Shown: one piece after another, positions 1 to 6,112 of the stretch
How positions within the stretch are numbered: position 1 is the stretch's first letter
Layout: every line of letters starts with the position of its first letter
DNA from: Cyanobacteria bacterium UBA8803
Lineage (GTDB): Bacteria; Cyanobacteriota; Cyanobacteriia; Cyanobacteriales; Coleofasciculaceae
DNA: 7,843 nucleotides
Assembly (NCBI GenBank): GCA_003505715.1
Contig: DNXU01000140.1
Coordinates: 1 to 7,843 of the forward strand
Reading direction: 5' to 3'
Notes under the pieces: model-generated
What the model saw: only the letters and a program-made list of their open reading frames with translations
The model's database searches: none
Told to the model about the DNA's origin: nothing
Position numbers and translations under genes: made by a program

Positions 1-1983
1 GCAGAAAACACTCCGGTTCCCCCCAGAGTTGGGGGGTTAGGGGGGCTAAATGACAGATATTCCCTAAGTTCTGAGGAGGTTATTCCTCTATCACCCAATG
101 ATTATATCCATGAGATTGTCAGTGGGTTTGAGCAAATGTATCGCTTCTTAATGGCACGGCGAGAGGTGCTGTTAGCGGCGAATGGCCCTTTGGCTGGGAT
201 GTCCAGAAAACGGGTGCGGTTTATTTTTCGTCCTACTCGGATTTATGGCGCTATTTTACAAAAACTGTCAGATCCCAAGTACCTGCGGGATGGAGTTGAT
301 TACAGTATTGAGATTGATATCCTCAGCCGTGCTTATACAGTTACCCCAGAAAAGCCCGCAGCTTGGCCGATTTTACAAGCGGAACGGCAGGCAATGGAGC
401 AATTAGATATTCCCTACTTTGCCGCTTATCCTCATCGGGACGAGCTGCCCATTGGGGTGGAGGCACCAATTGGCCAGTATTTCCAGGAACCTAGCTACAT
501 CCAGGTACTAAATCAGTTACAGAGGCTAAGCGAGATGGATTTGGCTCAGCAAATCGAACTGATCAAAGGGTCGATTTATGCCAGAGTGATGAGGACTCCT
601 CTCACCCAACCTTCAGTTTCTGCCAGTAGGGTTGATGTCTCCACTATTACTCCCTTAAGTCGGGAAGAGTTAGTAAAAGAGGCGACGCGCCTTGCTGAAG
701 AAATTCAGGAGCGAGCGATTTGGGGAACTGATGGCAGTGTCAAGTGGATTAGTTTTGGCTATATTCCCAATGCGGCGCGGTTTCAGTTGATGCCATTGCC
801 AGAGGATCTGTATAACGGCAATGGCGGAATTGCCTTGTTTCTGGCGGCTTTGGATTTTGTGAGGGGGACAAACCAGTTTCGAGAGTTGGTGTTGGGGGCA
901 GTGCAACCCATTCGCCAGTTATTGCACTGCTCAGATCCAGACTCTACTCGCTCATTGGTGCGCCAGGGAATTGGGGCGGGAACGGGACTGGGTTCGATTA
1001 TTTATGCGTTAGTGAGAATTAGCCAATTTTTGGGGGAAGGGACGCTCTTGGACGATGCCCAAAGGGTAGCCGCTTTGATTACGCCAAATCTGATTGCAGC
1101 TGACGAGCAGTTTGATACGATTGGTGGGGCGGCTGGGGCCATTTTAGGTTTGTTGGCTCTCTACGAGCAGACAGGGAAGTTCGGGATTTTAGAGAGGGCA
1201 GTAGACTGCGGCCACCATTTATTGGCTCATCAATGTGATGCTTTTAGAGGGCCAACCTTATCCCAGTCACTATTAAATCGGCCAAACGCCAAAGGCCAAA
1301 CTCCCAAATCGGGTAGGGCTTGGCAGATTTTGGGACAGCGGCTGTATACGGGGTTCTCCCATGGGGCCGCAGGGATTGCTTATGCCCTCTTGCGACTTTA
1401 TGCAGTGACCTATGATAATGTTTATTTAGAAGCAGCGGATGAGGCCATTGCTTACGAGCGTAGTGTATTTTCTCCTGCTGCTGCGAACTGGCCAGATCTG
1501 CGACAGATAGCTCAACAACCTAATGGTCAGCCAGGGTTTATGGTAAGCTGGTGTCACGGGGCAGCAGGTATTGGCTTAGCGCGATTGGGTGGCTTATCTA
1601 TTTGGCAGACCGATGACATTGTTCAGGATGTAGACATTGCTTTACAGACTACTCAGAGGTATCCATTAGAGGATGTAGATTGTTTGTGCTGCGGTAATTT
1701 TGGCCGAATTGAAATGTTACTGGTGGGGGCTGAAACGCTAGCCCGTCCAGACTTGGCAGAGATGGCCGCTACCAAAGCAGCTTGGGTGGTGCATCGAGCC
1801 GCAGCCGTGGGAGGGTATCAGTTTCTGAATTTACCCAGTTCTGTATTTAGTCCTAGTTTCTTTCAGGGTACAGCGGGCATTGGCTATGAGTTGCTACGTT
1901 TGGCCTATCCACAGCTTTTGCCTTCAGTTTTGCTGTTGGCTAAATGTATAGCCAAGTCGTTTTTGCTAAGTATTTCTACCTAA
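1..1983 (+). CDS. lanM: LanM, class II lanthipeptide synthetase, 5'-truncated by window edge (dehydratase end + complete LanC-like cyclase)
   Basis: Bifunctional enzyme that dehydrates Ser/Thr in a precursor peptide (by phosphorylation and elimination) and then adds Cys thiols to form thioether rings; cytoplasmic. The frame is open from base 1 and the bases before ATG 136 already encode family-typical sequence (YIHEIVSGFEQMYRFL spans that ATG), so the true start lies upstream; about 660 residues are visible of a family usually 900-1100 long. The DUF4135 dehydratase end has VRFIFRPTRIY: Arg at 217-219 and Thr at 235-237 have the six-residue spacing of the CylM elimination pair Arg506/Thr512 (from memory). 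'DIPYF' follows at about 400-420. The LanC-like cyclase runs from about 670: DLYNGNGGIALF, GFSHG (1351-1365), WCHG (Cys 1552-1554), CLCCG (Cys 1681, 1687, 1690) and the C-terminal GTAGIGYELLRL. WC plus CCG predicts three Cys zinc ligands, as in ProcM, rather than Cys-Cys-His. No break is seen. Function is near certain; the product is unknown. Confidence 0.95.
   Translation, partial: AENTPVPPRVGGLGGLNDRYSLSSEEVIPLSPNDYIHEIVSGFEQMYRFLMARREVLLAANGPLAGMSRKRVRFIFRPTRIYGAILQKLSDPKYLRDGVDYSIEIDILSRAYTVTPEKPAAWPILQAERQAMEQLDIPYFAAYPHRDELPIGVEAPIGQYFQEPSYIQVLNQLQRLSEMDLAQQIELIKGSIYARVMRTPLTQPSVSASRVDVSTITPLSREELVKEATRLAEEIQERAIWGTDGSVKWISFGYIPNAARFQLMPLPEDLYNGNGGIALFLAALDFVRGTNQFRELVLGAVQPIRQLLHCSDPDSTRSLVRQGIGAGTGLGSIIYALVRISQFLGEGTLLDDAQRVAALITPNLIAADEQFDTIGGAAGAILGLLALYEQTGKFGILERAVDCGHHLLAHQCDAFRGPTLSQSLLNRPNAKGQTPKSGRAWQILGQRLYTGFSHGAAGIAYALLRLYAVTYDNVYLEAADEAIAYERSVFSPAAANWPDLRQIAQQPNGQPGFMVSWCHGAAGIGLARLGGLSIWQTDDIVQDVDIALQTTQRYPLEDVDCLCCGNFGRIEMLLVGAETLARPDLAEMAATKAAWVVHRAAAVGGYQFLNLPSSVFSPSFFQGTAGIGYELLRLAYPQLLPSVLLLAKCIAKSFLLSIST
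19..45. repeat. G/C-run interspersed repeat embedded in the lanM coding frame
   Basis: C6 (19-24), AGAGTT, G6 (31-36), TTA, G6 (40-45). The C6 and first G6 can pair as a hairpin with a six-base loop. Similar CCCCCC...GGGGGG elements are common dispersed repeats between genes of filamentous cyanobacteria (recollection, not searched). Here it is read through in frame as VPPRVGGLGG, just before the conserved 'GFEQMYRFL' segment of the dehydratase, so it looks like an in-frame insertion in an interdomain loop. Confidence 0.6.
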
Positions 1984-1984
1984 G

Positions 1985-2037
1985 CTTCATCGATTCTTTA
2001 CATAATGGGGAATTGTCTTCATGAATTCTTTACACAA
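1985..2037. repeat. Pair of 21-nt direct repeats just after lanM
   Basis: Copies at 1985-2005 and 2017-2037 match at 18 of 21 positions. Both begin CTTCAT and share ATTCTTTACA, then end TAA or CAA. Start-to-start distance is 32 bases, close to three helical turns, so tandem protein-binding sites are possible. The first copy begins four bases after the lanM stop codon. Confidence 0.65.
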
Positions 2038-2082
2038 ACCTAACCTGGGCTTCTCTTTTTGATTGCATAATAACAAAGAATA

Positions 2083-2100
2083 TTCAGTAATATTACTGAA
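2083..2100. promoter_or_regulatory. Perfect 18-bp palindrome (operator-like)
   Basis: TTCAGTAATATTACTGAA is identical to its own reverse complement with no spacer. AT-rich, uninterrupted dyads of this size are typical of dimeric repressor sites. No T run follows, so it does not look like a terminator. The binding protein is unknown. Confidence 0.45.
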
Positions 2101-2120
2101 GAGGATCTCAGCCACTAAAG

Positions 2121-2160
2121 GACGCGATTGCCTTCAGCATCAGCTTTCGCCGATCGCATC
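2121..2160. repeat. Imperfect inverted repeat with HIP1-like arms
   Basis: Left arm GACGCGATTG (2121-2130) and right arm CGATCGCATC (2151-2160) are complementary at 8 of 10 positions around a 20-base loop. The right arm contains CGATCGC, seven bases of the HIP1 octamer. This resembles the small HIP1-containing dispersed palindromes found between cyanobacterial genes. A role is not evident. Confidence 0.4.
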
Positions 2161-2255
2161 CACAATAGATGGAAGAAACACTACTCGCTGAAAAGCTTTA
2201 AAAATAAGGGTTTCAGAAGTTGTTTCCCAAGAGTAGATAAGAATTTCGGAGTTTT

Positions 2256-2288
2256 TTTCCCGGGAAAGTCAGAGATTAATCTCTGACT
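2256..2288. promoter_or_regulatory. Two adjoining perfect palindromes (12 bp and 22 bp)
   Basis: TTTCCCGGGAAA (2256-2267) is a perfect palindrome and shares its last base with a second perfect palindrome at 2267-2288, whose half-site is AGTCAGAGATT. As RNA the second could form a 9-bp stem with a TTAA loop, but no T run follows it on either strand. It lies about 180 bases upstream of the precursor start, so an operator or an RNA-processing structure is more likely than a terminator. Confidence 0.45.
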
Positions 2289-2358
2289 GCTGTAGCTCTA
2301 ACAGGTGTGTTTGCCAAAATTCAACAATTTTCTTCTCGAAAGGGCATAGTTATAACCG

Positions 2359-2386
2359 TTGCTAGCCAAATCCTTTATTATATATT
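2359..2386 (+). promoter_or_regulatory. Candidate sigma70-type promoter for the precursor gene
   Basis: TTGCTA (2359-2364) and TATATT (2381-2386) are separated by 16 bases, predicting transcription from about 2393 and a 5' leader of about 75 bases. The pair is flanked by an inverted repeat, TAACCG (2353-2358) and CGGTTA (2387-2392), which could bind a regulator across the promoter. Both boxes are imperfect; this is a guess from position and sequence. Confidence 0.3.
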
Positions 2387-2456
2387 CGGTTAAAGGCAAA
2401 AGTTAGCTCTAGAAAATTAGCCCAGTCCAAGCAGGTGAATTTTGCATTAACTTATT

Positions 2457-2460
2457 GGGA
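2457..2460 (+). promoter_or_regulatory. Weak ribosome binding site for the precursor gene
   Basis: GGGA lies 7 bases before ATG 2468. The upstream in-frame GTG at 2435 has no such sequence in front of it, which, with where the leader homology begins, favours the ATG. Confidence 0.4.
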
Positions 2461-2467
2461 TATCGTT

Positions 2468-3040
2468 ATGTCAGAACCTAATTCTCCATTCAACGAACTC
2501 GGAAATTTACCACCTGAGGCTTTGCAGTTTATTTTAGCTCAACAAGCCATCCACGAACTGTGTGGTGCTGTTGAGCAGGATACAGCGCTCAAATCAAAAC
2601 TGGAAGCGACTGAAAATCCTGAAGATTTTGTAGCTATTGCTACTGAACATGGGTATCGCTTTAGTGTAATAGACCTACAAGCTCTGCGCTGGGCAGTAGA
2701 AAATGCTCCCGTAAGCTCTGATGAGTTTGATGATTACGAACTTAATGAAGAAGACCTAGAAATGGTTGCTGGTGGTCGTCGGCGTTCCGTGAAACCTGAC
2801 AGTTATTTCCATTTCACAGGTATAAGACTTCATGACAATCGGTGTTTTCACTACAATCAACAAAGTCCAGAGATGTACAGTCAATTAGTCTGGGCGATGG
2901 AGAATATGGAGCGATGGGAATTTAATGCCAATGGCACCATCACTTTGAAAGACCAGGACAAAGTTTACAAGTCTTATGTGATAGGTAGTGGCATAGGTGA
3001 AGATTATTTTATTTACGACGGAAAATTGCCAGGTAAGTAA
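2468..3040 (+). CDS. Nif11-type leader precursor protein with double-glycine site and an 87-residue, single-Cys core
   Basis: Probable ribosomally made substrate of the upstream LanM. From ATG 2468 it is 190 residues. Residues 1-103 look like a Nif11-family leader: a helical, acidic region with LKSKLEATENPEDFVAIATEHGY-type sequence (about 41-63), then ELNEEDLEMVAGG (91-103), the classic acidic stretch ending in a Gly-Gly cleavage site for C39 peptidase transporters. The part after GG (104-190) begins RRRS and is rich in Tyr, Phe and Trp, with just one Cys (126). Candidate dehydration sites are S107, S112, T117, S133, S138, T157, T159, S169 and S174. Typical prochlorosin-like cores are 15-40 residues with two or more Cys, so this is unusual. 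A longer reading from GTG 2435 adds 11 residues (MNFALTYWDIV) but the leader match starts at the ATG. Leader assignment is firm; that this LanM acts on it is inferred from adjacency; the final product is unknown. Confidence 0.85.
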   Translation: MSEPNSPFNELGNLPPEALQFILAQQAIHELCGAVEQDTALKSKLEATENPEDFVAIATEHGYRFSVIDLQALRWAVENAPVSSDEFDDYELNEEDLEMVAGGRRRSVKPDSYFHFTGIRLHDNRCFHYNQQSPEMYSQLVWAMENMERWEFNANGTITLKDQDKVYKSYVIGSGIGEDYFIYDGKLPGK

Positions 3041-3065
3041 TGCAAGCCGGGAAGCTTATTAAAGT

Positions 3066-3098
3066 AAGAGGAGAAGAGGGAGGAGGAAAGGGAAAGGG
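3066..3098. repeat. 33-base homopurine tract
   Basis: An uninterrupted A/G run of GAGGA/AAGGG-like units, 26 bases after the precursor stop codon. Low-complexity purine tracts can adopt triplex structures or arise from decayed tandem repeats; no role is evident here. Confidence 0.6.
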
Positions 3099-3218
3099 TA
3101 TCTTTATGGAAATTTGGGTAAAAGTCGATATTACCGCCCAGAAATCAATGGTACTATGGGCGAATTAACTCAGATGTCGGCTCTATCAGTTTTGTAGCTA
3201 TTGGTTAATCTAATAGCT

Positions 3219-3235
3219 GGTAATTGGTAATTGGT
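3219..3235. repeat. Short tandem heptad repeat GGTAATT
   Basis: GGTAATTGGTAATTGGT is 2.4 copies of a 7-base unit. Longer runs of this heptad are a familiar short tandemly repeated sequence in intergenic regions of filamentous cyanobacteria. Confidence 0.65.
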
Positions 3236-3322
3236 CAGCAATTTGGCGCAGATTACCCATCATCCTGTAACAGAAGATACATTTTACCCCAGATAACTAG
3301 AGACCTCTAACCCTCTATTTTC

Positions 3323-3327
3323 AGGAT
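3323..3327 (+). promoter_or_regulatory. Ribosome binding site of tpsA
   Basis: AGGAT ends 7 bases before ATG 3335, a good spacing that supports this start for the exoprotein gene. Confidence 0.6.
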
Positions 3328-3334
3328 AGACACC

Positions 3335-6112
3335 ATGAGCGATCGCTCACCCAGAAGGAAGGAAAATAATTCTCCCTCTCATCCCTCATCCCTCTTAAAC
3401 GGGGGTATCGGTTGTTTAATAAGCGGGTTGGTCTGCCTAACTTGGATGCCTGCCAACGCACAGCTCATCCCCGATAATACCCTCGGTAATGAACCTTCAA
3501 TCGTTACTCCCGATATTGATATTAATGGGCTGCCTAGCGACCAGATTGATGGTGGAGCTTTGCGGGAGGCTAACCTATTCCACAGTTTTTCTGAATTCAA
3601 TGTGGGGGAAGGACGCGGCGTTTATTTCTCCAACCCCGCTAGCGTTGAGAGGATTCTGACGCGAGTTACAGGTAGTAACGTTTCCCAAATCTTAGGCACC
3701 TTAGGGGTTCTGGGCAATGCCGACCTCTTTTTAATCAATCCCAATGGCATTACCTTAGGACCTGATGCCCGACTGGCGCTGAATGGTTCGTTTATTGCCA
3801 GTACGGCCAATAGCATCACCTTTAGCAATGGTTGGGAATTTAGCGCTACAAATCCAGAAGCCCCACCCCTACTGACCGTTAGCGTGCCCCTGGGTTTGCA
3901 ATATATCACTAATTCAGGGTCTATCGTCAATCAATCTCAGGCAGACGATGTGGGTCTACAGGTGCAACCGGGGCGCACCTTAGCCTTAGTGGGAGGCGAT
4001 ATCTCCCTAGCAGGGGGCTATTTAACAGCACCGGAAGGGCGAATTGAGTTAGGCAGTGTGGGGAATAACGCTCTTGTAACCCTAAACCCAACGGCTGTCG
4101 GTTGGGAGTTGGGATATGAGGGAGTATCAGACTTTCGAGACATCAGCCTTTCCCAAGCTGCCTTTGTCGATACCAGTGGTGAAGGGGGTGGTGATATCCA
4201 ACTACAGGGTAGGCGAGTTACCCTGACTGAAGATGCCCAGATCTCTTCGATTACCTTAGGTTCCCAACCAGGAGGAACCCTATCTGTTACGGCGTCTGAG
4301 TCTGTGGAACTCAGCGGAGACCTCACTTCCTTGTCTGTGGCAACTGAAGGTAGTGGCCAAGGTGGTGACTTAATCGTGGTGACTGGCAGGTTAATTGCCC
4401 GCGATGGTGGATTTCTCCTCGCTGACACCGAAGGTGAGGGTCAAGGTGGAGATTTAACGGTCAAAGCCTCAGAATCGGTGGAACTGATTGGGGTAACTTC
4501 AGATGGACAGTTTTCTAGTGGTCTTTTTGCTCAACCCTTTGAGACAGCTACAGGTAATGGGGGGAACCTGACTGTTGAAACAGGACGATTGATTATTCGA
4601 GATGGCGCATTGATCGCGGCGAATACTTTAGGTGACGGTAAAGCTGGCAATATAACTGTGAGAGCATCAGAGTCTGTAGAACTGATTGGGGTCGGTCTTA
4701 ATCCAGACTTAGCAAGCGGTATAGCTGCGGGTGCTGATTTTGGTGCTGCGGGGGATGGGGGCAATTTGACCATCGACACTAAACGCCTGGTTGTTCAGGG
4801 GGGTTCGCAGATTCAAACTAGTATTGATGGTGCAGGTAACGCTGGACTTTTAACCATTAATGCCTCGGAGTCTGTTCAACTCAGCGGGGCGGCACCAAAC
4901 GCAGATTTACAATTTGGTAGCAGTGGGTTATTTGCGTCTGCTGAGGAAGGCGCAACGGGTAATCCTGGCGGCTTGATAATTAACACGGGACAACTGATTG
5001 TTGAAGATGGAGCCAGGATATCTGCTGACAATTTTGGTTCGGGCGGTTCGGATATGGGGGAAAACTCAACCATAGGCAACTTAACTATAAATGTGGGAGA
5101 GTTGACGATTCGGAATGGCGGCACCGTTAGGGCTGGGTCTTTTGGGGAAGGCCCTGGGGGAATTTTGGTCGTAAATGCTGTGGACACGGTTGAAGTGACT
5201 GGTACTGGCACCCTTGGGGGAGAAGCGATCGCTAGCAGCTTGTTCACTCAAGCGCAAGGCAATGGCAATGCTGGAGACTTGACGATTAACACTGGTCAGT
5301 TGCGAGTCACTAACCAAGGCAATATCACAGTTGGTAGTACTAGTGACGAGGGAGATGCAGGCACCCTTACTATCAACGCTCGTAGCGTTTACCTTGATAA
5401 CCAAGGCAGACTCAGCGCCGATAATAAAGCTGGACTAGGCAATATAAATCTCAACATTGAGAACTCTTTGCTCCTGCGTCATAATAGCCTAATTAGTACC
5501 AATTCCCAAGGTAATGAACCAGGGGGCAACATTACTATCAATGCCAATAACCTGGTGGCGCTGGAAAATAGCGATATTACTGCTAATGCTGTCAATAGCG
5601 AAGGCGGAAAAGTCACGGTAAATTTGCGAGGCGGCATCTTTGGCACTGAATTTCGTCCCCAACTAACTCCAGAGAGTGACATCACTGCTACCTCAGATCT
5701 GGGTGCTGAGTTTAATGGTGTTGTTCAGATCAACACGCCAGAGGTAGATCCTAGTTCCGGGTTAGTGGCGTTAGCTGGAGATTTGGTGGATGTAGAAAGT
5801 TTGGTGGCTAAAGATCTGTGTGCGCCAGATGTGGCAGGTAGTTCTTTTGTGGTTACTGGACGAGGTGGCTTGCCGCCCAATCCTAACGATCCCCTAACTA
5901 ATGAAGTAGTGGCGGTGGAATGGTTGAAACCCGATGGGACAACGGATTTGGTAACGGATGTAAAGGATGGGGGGGGTGGGGATCGGCGCGTAATTCGGCA
6001 AGCTCAAGGTTGGAGAGTTGCTCCTGATGGTACGATCTTGCTGACTGCTGAAGCTCCTAGAGCTACTCCTTACGATTCAGGGTTTACTCATCCTAGTTGT
6101 CAGGCTAATTGA
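3335..6112 (+). CDS. TpsA-type filamentous hemagglutinin-like exoprotein
   Basis: Secreted passenger of a two-partner (type Vb) system: crosses the inner membrane by Sec, then the outer membrane through the TpsB encoded next; probably a surface adhesin or released filament. In order, 925 residues: a signal peptide with a long polar n-region (1-22), hydrophobic core (23-38) and cleavage after ANA (42/43); an N-terminal TPS domain (about 43-290) opening QLIPDNTLG and containing NADLFLINPNGI (128-139), the NPNG motif of the hemagglutination-activity domain; Gly/Asn-rich beta-helix repeats (about 290-760) with the recurring motif ASESVEL (320, 378, 444, 510; degenerate at 614); and a C-terminal module (about 805-925) with Cys829, the TGRGGLPPNPNDPL motif, QGWRVAPDGTILLTAEAP and terminal Cys922. 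This layout is typical of cyanobacterial TpsA proteins. A G8 tract lies at 5969-5976. It has a good RBS, and the stop overlaps or abuts tpsB. Family is certain; ligand or role is not known. Confidence 0.93.
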   Translation: MSDRSPRRKENNSPSHPSSLLNGGIGCLISGLVCLTWMPANAQLIPDNTLGNEPSIVTPDIDINGLPSDQIDGGALREANLFHSFSEFNVGEGRGVYFSNPASVERILTRVTGSNVSQILGTLGVLGNADLFLINPNGITLGPDARLALNGSFIASTANSITFSNGWEFSATNPEAPPLLTVSVPLGLQYITNSGSIVNQSQADDVGLQVQPGRTLALVGGDISLAGGYLTAPEGRIELGSVGNNALVTLNPTAVGWELGYEGVSDFRDISLSQAAFVDTSGEGGGDIQLQGRRVTLTEDAQISSITLGSQPGGTLSVTASESVELSGDLTSLSVATEGSGQGGDLIVVTGRLIARDGGFLLADTEGEGQGGDLTVKASESVELIGVTSDGQFSSGLFAQPFETATGNGGNLTVETGRLIIRDGALIAANTLGDGKAGNITVRASESVELIGVGLNPDLASGIAAGADFGAAGDGGNLTIDTKRLVVQGGSQIQTSIDGAGNAGLLTINASESVQLSGAAPNADLQFGSSGLFASAEEGATGNPGGLIINTGQLIVEDGARISADNFGSGGSDMGENSTIGNLTINVGELTIRNGGTVRAGSFGEGPGGILVVNAVDTVEVTGTGTLGGEAIASSLFTQAQGNGNAGDLTINTGQLRVTNQGNITVGSTSDEGDAGTLTINARSVYLDNQGRLSADNKAGLGNINLNIENSLLLRHNSLISTNSQGNEPGGNITINANNLVALENSDITANAVNSEGGKVTVNLRGGIFGTEFRPQLTPESDITATSDLGAEFNGVVQINTPEVDPSSGLVALAGDLVDVESLVAKDLCAPDVAGSSFVVTGRGGLPPNPNDPLTNEVVAVEWLKPDGTTDLVTDVKDGGGGDRRVIRQAQGWRVAPDGTILLTAEAPRATPYDSGFTHPSCQAN
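3339..3346. repeat. HIP1 octamer at the tpsA start codon
   Basis: GCGATCGC, here inside the 14-bp palindrome TGAGCGATCGCTCA (3336-3349) that begins within the ATG. Two more exact copies lie inside coding sequence at 5225-5232 (tpsA) and 7284-7291 (tpsB). HIP1 is strongly over-represented in many cyanobacterial genomes, which is the main taxonomic clue of the window. Confidence 0.85.
3371..3396. repeat. CTCATCC heptad repeat inside the tpsA signal-peptide coding region
   Basis: CTCATCC repeats 2.4 times at 3378-3394, preceded by the related TCTCCCTCT. It is translated as part of the polar n-region (NNSPSHPSSLL) of the exoprotein signal peptide, which is longer than needed for Sec export. Confidence 0.55.
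4202..5402 (+). repeat. Degenerate beta-helix repeat region of tpsA
   Basis: About six protein repeats of roughly 58-66 residues with the pattern: GxGGxLTV, LxIxDGAxIxAxT, GxAGxLTI, ASESVEL. The ASESVEL anchors start at nucleotides 4292, 4466, 4664 and 4862, with a degenerate AVDTVEV at 5174; spacings are 58, 66, 66 and 104 codons. Nucleotide identity between units is partial, so they are old duplications that have diverged. Confidence 0.75.
5969..5976 (+). repeat. G8 homopolymer tract in the 3' part of tpsA
   Basis: Eight G, then T and four more G (5978-5981), encoding Gly-Gly-Gly-Gly at residues 879-882. Loss of one G brings in TAA at 5991-5993; gain of one brings in TGA at 6025-6027. Either change would remove the last 35-45 residues, including Cys922. 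Confidence 0.7.

Larger units (their letters stand above)
1984..2467. other. 484-base gap between lanM and the precursor gene
   Basis: No convincing gene on either strand. It contains a 21-nt direct repeat pair, an 18-bp palindrome, a HIP1-like imperfect inverted repeat, a T7 run (2252-2258), adjoining 12-bp and 22-bp palindromes, and a weak promoter candidate, each listed separately. No hairpin followed by a T run was found, so the lanM terminator is not identified. The length and the palindromes suggest that the precursor gene has its own promoter. Confidence 0.6.
3041..3334. other. 294-base spacer between the precursor gene and tpsA
   Basis: No intact gene is seen. It contains a purine tract, two short out-of-phase coding-like stretches and a heptad repeat, listed separately or under findings. 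No clear terminator for the precursor gene and no convincing -35/-10 pair for tpsA was found. Confidence 0.6.

Noticed and set aside
136..138. ATG as the start of the LanM gene
   Set aside because: The frame is open to base 1 and residues encoded before this ATG match the conserved dehydratase context, so the gene begins outside the window.
2267..2288. 22-bp palindrome as a rho-independent terminator of lanM
   Set aside because: The following bases are GCTGTAGCTC on the + strand and TTCCCGGG on the other, with no T run; the T7 run lies before the stem.
2280..2393. Open stretch of 37 codons (LTAVALTGVFAKIQQF...) upstream of the precursor gene
   Set aside because: No ATG, only an internal GTG at 2307 without a ribosome binding site, and it overlaps the promoter candidate; too short to support as a gene.
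3106..3168. Small ORF MEIWVKVDITAQKSMVLWAN
   Set aside because: Twenty codons, not a recognised peptide and with no leader motif; the upstream purine tract gives a false Shine-Dalgarno-like look.
4202..5402. Regularly spaced repeats as a CRISPR array
   Set aside because: The repeats are degenerate, 174-312 bases apart, in frame and part of a beta-helix protein; no identical short repeats with unique spacers exist in the window.
3379..5685. Several long minus-strand open frames opposite tpsA
   Set aside because: They are antisense shadows of the repetitive Gly-rich exoprotein gene, lack family features and ribosome binding sites, and the + strand product is clear.
3335..6112. The TpsA exoprotein as a substrate of the neighbouring LanM
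   Set aside because: It has a Sec signal peptide and TPS domain, no Nif11 or double-glycine leader, and just two cysteines in the mature protein.
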